From contig CADCXC010000038.1 of NCBI GenBank assembly GCA_902806595.1, forward strand, positions 1,054,001-1,118,000: 64,000 nt of DNA. Direction: 5' to 3'. A program made the position numbers and the translations under genes. Positions 57,029 to 64,000 of this stretch are shown here, piece by piece (the first letter of the stretch is position 1; each line of letters opens with the position of its first letter). This DNA is from Pyrenopolyporus hunteri. Lineage: Eukaryota > Ascomycota > Sordariomycetes > Xylariales > Hypoxylaceae. The notes beneath the pieces are model-generated. The model ran no database searches and was not told the DNA's origin. It saw only the letters and a list, made by a program, of their open reading frames with translations.

Positions 57029-58471
57029 TCATACACTCGGAACCAGCTTTAACTTGCAGATCCCCTTCGTTATCCGGCGGACCCCCTCGGGACCAATCTC
57101 CAACTTCTCATCCGGGAGGCTCCTGACAGGATGGCCCCAAGCCTTCACACCCGTCTTATCCTTCCTGAAGTTATGCTGGAAGTACTTCGAGAGCTTGACG
57201 GCCTCCGCCCCGCGGGGCAGCACCTCCCCGTAGAAGGTGGTGAGCGCGCGGTACAGCGCGGCGTCGTCCGGCGTCTCCAGCTCCGCGATCAACTTGCTCA
57301 GCAGCAGCGCGTCGCGCATCGCGTGGATGCCGCCCTCCGCCTTGAACGGCAGCATCAGGTGCACCGCGTCGCCCAGCAGGATCGCCCGGTCCAGCGGCAC
57401 CTCGTCCAGGTGGCAGTCCGTCGGGATCCAGCCGATGTCCCGGACGGCCTCCACAGGCGTCTCCTCGATGATGCGCCGGAACTTGGGGTCCAGGTGCGCC
57501 GTCATCCTCTTCGCGACGCTGAGACGGTCGGCCTTCGGTAGGCTGTTGACGGCGGCGCGGCCGACGTGCTCGGCGAGCGGGTCGTGCCACGAGAGAACCC
57601 AGAAGAACTCGCCTGATAGCCCGTCCGGCGCGATCTTTGTTAGCCCCATGTACAGGTTGTTCCACCCGTCTCCGGTGGTCACCGGTATGATGGCCATGCT
57701 GTGGGCGATCTCCAGTTGCCGCACGAATGACTCGCCGCTTAGGGTGAGCTCCCCGGTTATCGAGCTAAGTGGGATGTTCTGCAGTACCTCCTTGTTCGGC
57801 TTCCGCAGGACGTATTCTCTTACTAGAGACTTATGTATTAGATAATTCGTCGTGAGAGAAAAGCCGCCGGCAGAAGGAACACTCACCGATGCTATTAGCA
57901 CCGTCGGCACCAATCACAATATCGCCCGTAGCCGTCGTGCCGTTGGTGAAACCCACTATCATCTTATCGCCTACTCTCTCAATCTTTTTCGCGACTCGTC
58001 CATACTGGACGTGGACACCGGTCGCCAGCCACTTCCGCAGTAGAAGGCGGTTGGCCCGAATCGTAGGGGTTGAGGGAGAGTTTTCCGTGCCTAAGCGGTC
58101 ATTGTGATAATAGAAGACGACTTGGCTTTCTAAATTGAGAGGATTAAGATGATGAACAGCGTCCTTGAAGTTGGGCATATCATCCGGGAAAGCCTCGAAC
58201 AGCTCATCCAGCACGCTGGTCGGATTGGGAAAATGTCTTAGACACGCATGCAGCACTACGGTAGATCAGGTAATGATACTCACGTATGCATCGTTAGGGA
58301 CCATCCCTGCGTCCTAGCAACTTCGTGCTCATCCCGCTCGAAGATCTCAAACGAGATGCCGTTCTTTCGGAAGACTTGGGCGAGGGTTAGGCCGCCGAGG
58401 CCGGCACCCACGATCAAGACTTTCGGCTTATATTTAGCTTCCGCCATATTCGGTTCGATAGTCTCCTTCAT
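57029..58471 (-). CDS. FAD-dependent monooxygenase (group A flavoprotein)
   Basis: Provisional exons 58284-58471, 57887-58236 and 57029-57822 give 443 residues from the ATG at 58471 (58447 is an alternative). The dinucleotide motif VGAGLGGLTLA is near the N-terminus, GADGANS-IVREYV spans intron 2, and GDAVHLMLPFKAEGG is the GD motif that binds the FAD ribityl chain (more often GDAAHPMPPF). These mark salicylate hydroxylase/kynurenine-type aromatic hydroxylases and many secondary-metabolite oxygenases. No signal peptide. The join after SLTMH is unsettled: a 47-nt intron with an AAG end keeps the frame but removes the usual residues after the His, while the only TAG acceptor would make a 28-nt intron and break the frame. 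Either an odd splice or a frameshift is present. No cluster genes are adjacent. Confidence 0.8.
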
Positions 58472-60606
58472 CTTCGCGACAGCGAGTACTCGGCGCTTAA
58501 TCAATACAGCGAGGACACCATCTCGGCGTAAAGGTCGGGGGTTGATAGGTCCCTTTTATGCATGCGGACTCCTTAACATGGTTAAAGTCAACCGCATATA
58601 TGCCCCGGACTGCGCGCGTTTGCTCTCTTCTAGGCCTTCGGCGACGGAGTATCTCTTCAGCCCCGTTCACCACTTAGCTGAAGAGAGGTAGTCAGTTGTG
58701 TAAGATATGATAGGCGAGCGCCACCCAGGCCAAGATTAGGTCTGGGTGTCTAATCAACGAATGATTGCTTCTTTCGAGAGCAATAAAGTGTCGCCGAAGG
58801 ATCCCTTGACTAGAAATTACCTACCTACCTAGGTAGCAAGTAAGACGAAACATCGTATCCAACTCTTGAGTTACTCCGCAACATTAGTTACGCGATTTGC
58901 CGAATAACACAGGTTTACCTAAACGACCTATCATACCCAGGTATCTAGGGATTTCTAGTTCCGCGTCTAGATCCATGACGACGTGATACCGTTGTAGATG
59001 CTCGTATGAAAACGCGGTGTCGTCCTAGCCCGGAAACATGAACGTATCGGAGTCGGTCAGCTTTGCTACACCATGTGGATTCCGCTACAATCTCCTCGCA
59101 CTAGAAGATATCGCGCGGAAGGCAACCTCTTTAATTCTCGCACAACCCGCCGTCGCGGGTTTAGTTCTCGAAAACACCCCCTGGGGCAGTATAGTTCGCT
59201 GGTGCGCGAATATATGGTACTGTATAACGCGGGGCACGACCAACCACTAAAGGTTGCGTACATACCTAAGTAGGTAGAGAGCCGTAGGCTGGTCGTGGAA
59301 CCGTACCAGATCCCTCAAACCCTCCGCCAACTTGCTTTTCCGATATCGAATGCGCAGGTGAGTGACCAAAAACGACGTGGTGTTACAGTACGAAAGCCGA
59401 AAGACTTAGAGGGAGACCCTACCCTGGTCTACCCTGGTCCAAATGTTCTGACTTGCGGTATTACACCGCTAAGCTAATAATAGAATAAGATATATTCCAC
59501 CTGCAGCGCACAAATTGATCGCTTGATTGAATTTCCCGAAGCCGTGTAAGTGGCTCTGACGATGGGACTTCGTGAGACGTCGCCGTCACACATGCCCATT
59601 CCATATTGTCACTACATACCCGAGTAGGCTACCGTAGGCTGCAAATAAGACTATATTGAATGCCCCATTTTCAGCTCTGTTCCACTCGCACCCGCTTGTT
59701 CCACAGCATCAAACGTCGACGCCTTACATGTACCTCTAGCCCGCCCGCGTTCTATCCCACGCGCGGGTAGCTCCGCCTCGCGTTTGCAAGCGGTAAGCGG
59801 GCACCTGTCTCAGTTTATGCTGATGGTCCAGCGGACATAGGTAACATAAATCTCGATCGGCTCGGCTCTTTAGTAAATCCGAGTCAAGGATGGGCATTGG
59901 CCTCCCCCTTTTCCCCAAGCAAACCGCAGATTACCTAAGGCACAATTCTCCAAGGATCTTAATAGACGTCACCCGTAGAGAGGACTTGTCATAATTCTAG
60001 CGCCTTCGCAAGAAACCAACATTAGGAGCGTAATTCCAAGGAGAGTCTGGGGAATTGGCAGTCAAGCTTCGGTTCATAATATAACCTGATTCCATTTTGG
60101 CAACGCCTACCTACCTATCTGAGTACCCAGCTACTAGACAGAGGGAGGTGTTGTCCTCGACAGAAGGGAAAAATAGGAGGTTTCAAAATCATATCAGATA
60201 TTTTGATCATCGATATCAGAAACTGACTCCAGTCTTCTAATGCCTCTAAAGCTGGGAGCATAGGCCTCCGAATGTTACCCTAGTAGTAATTAACGGTAAC
60301 CATTCTACAATTATTGTGGCAACATACGACCAAGGTCGGAGTAGGGAGAGGACTGAAGCAATGATGAGGTTACAAAAATGGCAGGCCGTGAGGAATATCG
60401 AGCACGAACCCCTTCATTTACTTACCTAGGTACCTCTTGTTATGCTTGTACGTGCGATTTGGGCATTACCAGGGCGGTGTTAGTATACCAAAGATATAAA
60501 ACGTAACTCTCGGACAAGGAGATTACTGGTTGGGGATATTCTGGCGAAGTGGAAGAAAAAGAAAAAGAAAGCAGAAACATCATAAGTGAAGAAAAAGAAG
60601 AGAATA
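58472..60606. other. Intergenic upstream of the flavin monooxygenase
   Basis: Over 2 kb with only short frames (for example 70 codons at 59038-59250, ATG start, unrecognised). It holds palindromic TACCTAGGTA copies at 58826-58835 and 60423-60432 and a purine-rich tract at about 60551-60606 (GAAGAAAAAGAAG). No gene supported. Confidence 0.5.
60592..60596 (-). terminator. RNA polymerase III oligo-T terminator
   Basis: Five T residues on the minus strand, 11 nt past the tRNA-Glu 3' end, the usual polymerase III stop signal. Confidence 0.75.
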
Positions 60607-60678
60607 TTCCGAATCGGGGAATCGAACCCCGGGCCCGAGAATGAGAATCTCGAATGTTAACCACTACACCAATTCGGA
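60607..60678 (-). tRNA. tRNA-Glu (CTC)
   Basis: 72 nt without intron. Acceptor TCCGAAT pairs with ATTCGGA, discriminator A. D-arm region contains TGGTGTAGTGG (A box, internal promoter), the anticodon stem CGAGA/TCTCG encloses the loop TTCTCAT with anticodon CTC (reads GAG), and the T arm CGGGG/CCCCG encloses TTCGATT (B box GGTTCGATT). It is the only tRNA I found in the window. Confidence 0.95.
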
Positions 60679-63195
60679 GTGAACTTTCCCACCTTTGGTT
60701 GGTTTATCTGCTCTGCGTGAGTCTGTAAACGAAGTGGAAAGAACGAACGACGGTGAGGTACGGTAACCCCAGAGACTGGCACTGGCACTGACATAGCGCA
60801 ACTACCCGGCCCAATATAAATGACCACCTACCTACCTAGGTACCCGGGTACTTATACGTAGGTCGATAGGCCCCCTTTTCCCCAGTTCACATAGATCTAC
60901 TCAGCAATAACGGCTTATTCGTATTTGCCAAAGTCCTCTACGACGGCCTACATGGTTGGTATGCGGTACAGTGAAGTTTCCCTCCCCCCAAATTAATTCC
61001 TTCAACTTTCACTATACGTGATGGCCAAGTAAGTGTCGATTCATCACTAATGGTACCCCCCTATACCGTCACCGTCCATATTCGCCCTTTCATTACGGCA
61101 GGAGGAGACATAGGAGGGGGTGTCCATGAAGGACATATGTGGAGGTTGATGTCATTACGATTCGGTTCAAGATGCGCGGAACACAACTGCCACCTGGGTC
61201 AAGAGCCCGGTTTCTATGAAGGTGCGGTTTGCATCTTCGAAGCTGCCTGTTATAATGTGTGAGGTCGGAAGTAGGGGGCTCCACTCCAACGAGAAGGAGT
61301 TTTATTCGAGTCCTTACCTTGGTAGATAGGTTCCTACCCAACCTACTTAAGGTAGGAACGGGTTGCCGCATGAAAGGGAAAGGGATTACCTGTGAAGAAG
61401 TGATTCCGAATACACCGTAGCTTCTTCGATACCTAGGTAATTAACCTATATGAAGAGAACAAAACCTTAATACTAGTGAAAGAGAAAAGTCTAAGGCAAC
61501 GTGACTGCTAGCTTCGAACGCGATTTCATGTGTAGGCGTATTGCTCCTGCGAAGATTTAGATGCCAACCTTGACGCGTGTCTAGAGCTATCGATCGCGTC
61601 TTCTATTCTTAGTAGTAATCATCGAAGTAACCGGCTTCCCGCAGAAGCCTCATGCCAGATACCGATACGTATGCGCTTACCGTATCTAAGAGCCCGCAAG
61701 GAGATGGAAGAAGGTGCACACCAGGCCCGGGGGGTATATAAACCCAAACGTGTAACGCTTTTCATGCCTCTGCAGACTTTTTCCAATACACCAACACACT
61801 TACACACCAATACACCATAATTTACTCCCTCTTAATCCTGAACGTCATCTTTGCTCAAAGTGTCCCGCTACAGATTCTCGACCTTTACATCAATCAATCC
61901 ACTTCACATATACGAAGCCTCAGACTCCCCCCACACAGCCAAGGCGCGCCGGCTCAGCTCGGCAACCACAATTATTCCGGCAGCTCGTTAGGCCATGTAA
62001 CATGGAATCTATCCTGCCGACCAACCAACCCTCATACCTCCGGGGGAGGCCGAGTCGCAACTACCTCAGAATGTACACTGTGTCGATCGCTACCCAGCCG
62101 AACGGGAAACCCTCATTAGGCGTCGACGGACGGTGGCTTCCCCACCAATGTACTGAGTTAAGGCCCTGAAAGTCTCACAGGGTATGAATCTCTCGCACTG
62201 GACGTTCGAAGGAGCCGCGAGAGACTCCAGACTAGCAGTCTCGGTATCCTTCCCTCACAGGAGAATCACCCCAAGTCCGGAGGACGCTACGCTCCTGCAA
62301 GGCGCAAAGCGGTCTAGAATTAACGATATAATTTCTGTGGGACCCCCGCGACGCCAGGCCCCTCGGCGTATCTGTCCGGCCACGTCCTTCCGCAGGCCGG
62401 AGAGGTAATCGAGGAGTCGTTCGGACGGATCCTGGTCACTGATGTCTAGACCGAAGGAAGGGTATTGGCGGGATATATTGGTCTTGGGGGCCAATATACG
62501 CGTTGCGGACGGGGATGGACGAGCCGGACGTTTCGGTTTGCGGACGAGGACTCGCTTCCCGCTATGAATGTCGCGGGCGTCGGAGGATAATTAGAAACGG
62601 GAGGGATACCTGCCGCGCATCCAGGACGAGATCGACACGACCAGAGCGTCGGTCGTAAACCCAAACCACCAAGAAACACTAGACGGATTCACTCCCGATA
62701 ATGTCGTCCGGTCTCTTGGCGTGGGTGATCTCACGGGATATCTACGCTAGCGAGTCGAAATCCATGACGCGAGAAATCCTCGTTCGATTCACTGAAGGGC
62801 GCCCTTCCAGAACGCACAGTTTTAGGTTTCCGTGATCCTAAGCGTCTTTTGTATATCGATCTCAACGTGTCACAGAGAGGAATTGGCGCGTTGGCGTACA
62901 ATGTCCCTAATAGGAGGATCCCATTACACGTTTTCCCTTTTTTTTTCATAGTGGTTGGATATATGATGGGTTATAATTATACTACATGTCTGTGTCCTCG
63001 CCAGTATGTCCGTAGTGATTCGACTCCTCATATACATACCCCCTATGTACATGGTAGGCTGGTCGAGTAAGTGATAGCTATGTGCTTCATAAATCCGGGA
63101 ACGTATATTCGTTGAAAATATGTCCTTCGTCCACATATCCCATGTGTAACCGTACGAGAGAAACGTGCCAAATATAAACACATGCAGCAGACGTC
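60679..63195. other. Intergenic between tRNA and the partial regulator gene
   Basis: About 2.5 kb with only short frames; the one with an ATG worth noting is 61050-61262 (70 codons, unrecognised). Frames at 62184-62679 on both strands are GC-rich but lack good starts or motifs. TACCTAGGTA lies at 60833-60842 (extended by CCCGGGTA) and 61430-61439. No RNA gene or terminal repeats seen. Confidence 0.5.
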
Positions 63196-64000
63196 TTACT
63201 GCCACGTAGCGGCGGTAGCCTGGGCGTGGCTTGAATCCGTGACGGGCGTCTGGTTCGCGTAAGCGCTCATCTGCGGCGGATGCGCGACGAACCCACCCAA
63301 CTCCTGCATCAGGTAGTTCCAGTCCATCTCGCCCCCGCTGAAGTTCACGTCCGGGAACGCCGTCGCGAATTGCCGGTTCATGTCGATCGGCTGCATGCCG
63401 CCGAACATGTCGCTGTCCGGGTATAGCGGTATCGTGGCCGGCACACCCCCTTGCTGTTGCTGCTGCTGCTCCGGCGGCGTCGGCGCCGCCGCCACGTACG
63501 CGCCGCTGATGACGGGGATCTTGGGCGACGGTGTGGGCATCGGCGACTTCTTTTTCGTCGTCTTGGGCAGTTGACTCGCTATTTGTCGCATGTGGGTGAT
63601 GAGGCGGGGCGGTACCAGGGTCCGCCCGTTAGCTGCCTCGGCCGCCTCGCGCGCGTCCCACGCCTTGACGAAGAGCGGGCTGAACGAGAGGTGCATAGGG
63701 CTGCGCGTGTGGGCCGTCATCCTCCGCCGGTCAGCGTGCTCGCAGATAGTCTCCCAGGCGCGCTCGCATAGCTCGCCGGTCGTGCGGTGGCGTAGCTCGG
63801 TGAGCAGGCAGATGTACGCCGGGAACGGGAAATGCATATGCGTGTACCAGAGAAAGCCTTTCAGATTCTCCCGCGCCTGCATCATGGTGTCGTACTCGAT
63901 CATCTTGATTGCTTCGATGAACAGCTCCTCCCTTTCGGACGGCGGTAAGGGGTTGGGCGCCGTAAGCGCGACGCGGAAGAAGCCGGACACTATCTTTAGC
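63196..64000 (-). CDS. C-terminal part of a probable fungal transcription factor (partial)
   Basis: The frame is open to the window edge (LKIVSGFFRVALTAP...), so the 5' part lies beyond 64000; 267 codons are visible. The pattern FRVALTAPNPLPPSEREELFIEAIKMIEYD followed (as separate blocks) by GFLWYTHMHFPFPAYICLLTELRHR and GELCERAWE is that of the C-terminal middle-homology region of Zn2Cys6 regulators. The zinc cluster itself would be in the missing N-terminus. The tail is disordered, with a poly-Gln tract of seven and Pro/Met/Asn-rich ends (MDWNYLMQELGG). The target genes are unknown. Confidence 0.75.
   Translation of the reverse strand, partial: LKIVSGFFRVALTAPNPLPPSEREELFIEAIKMIEYDTMMQARENLKGFLWYTHMHFPFPAYICLLTELRHRTTGELCERAWETICEHADRRRMTAHTRSPMHLSFSPLFVKAWDAREAAEAANGRTLVPPRLITHMRQIASQLPKTTKKKSPMPTPSPKIPVISGAYVAAAPTPPEQQQQQQGGVPATIPLYPDSDMFGGMQPIDMNRQFATAFPDVNFSGGEMDWNYLMQELGGFVAHPPQMSAYANQTPVTDSSHAQATAATWQ

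Noticed and set aside
57171..57665. 164-codon antisense-frame Arg/Gly/Pro-rich ORF in the monooxygenase
   Set aside because: Alternate reading of a GC-rich exon; no motif, while the other frame has the FAD motifs.
47718..58471. Possible functional cluster of kinase, tel2, uba3 and monooxygenase
   Set aside because: Genes are on both strands, each has a housekeeping or unrelated role, and no backbone biosynthetic enzyme is present.

Overview
The window looks like an ordinary euchromatic stretch of a filamentous ascomycete chromosome (Pezizomycotina, most likely Sordariomycetes). The evidence is protein-coding genes with short introns (about 45-80 nt), mostly GTRNGT donors and CTAAC/CTAAT branch points, monocistronic genes on both strands, a Zn2Cys6-type regulator end, a fungal DUF1996 protein, a proteinase K-like subtilase, and C-to-T/G-to-A decay in a repeat that resembles RIP. 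The species cannot be named from the sequence. I rebuilt spliced models by hand for most intron-containing genes. Several first or last exons fall outside the longest open frames (mcm7, CSC1-like channel, DUF1996, small secreted protein, cupin).

Layout. 0.3-4.2 kb: AYR1-like SDR, NUDIX hydrolase, secreted GH43 glycosidase. 4.2-6.7 kb: AT-rich, telomere-like repeat and a 641-bp TIR element. 6.7-12.1 kb: O-fucosyltransferase-like membrane protein, CSC1/OSCA-type channel, small conserved-looking protein. 12.1-15.5 kb: gene-free. 15.5-23.6 kb: subtilase, MSH3, a zinc-finger nuclear-type protein. 26.4-31.2 kb: DUF1996 protein, a 92-residue cysteine-rich secreted protein, an EutQ-like cupin. 31.9-45.3 kb: BET2, RhoGAP, divergent RRS1 / mitochondrial mS29 (DAP3), MCM7. 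45.8-46.3 kb: second, less decayed copy of the TIR element. 47-58.5 kb: germinal-centre kinase (NAK1/POD-6 type), TEL2, a second kind of TIR element, UBA3, a flavin monooxygenase. 58.5-64 kb: mostly intergenic, one tRNA-Glu(CTC), and the 3' part of a probable transcription factor that runs off the window.

There is no biosynthetic cluster, CRISPR array or operon. The shared theme, if any, is chromosome maintenance (MSH3, MCM7, TEL2) mixed with secreted enzymes. The most notable non-coding signals are paired or triple ACGCG (MCB-like) boxes upstream of msh3 and mcm7, a perfect 10-bp palindrome TACCTAGGTA repeated nine times only in intergenic DNA of the right-hand part, and two families of short inverted-repeat transposons. 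I did not find a clearly new multi-gene system.
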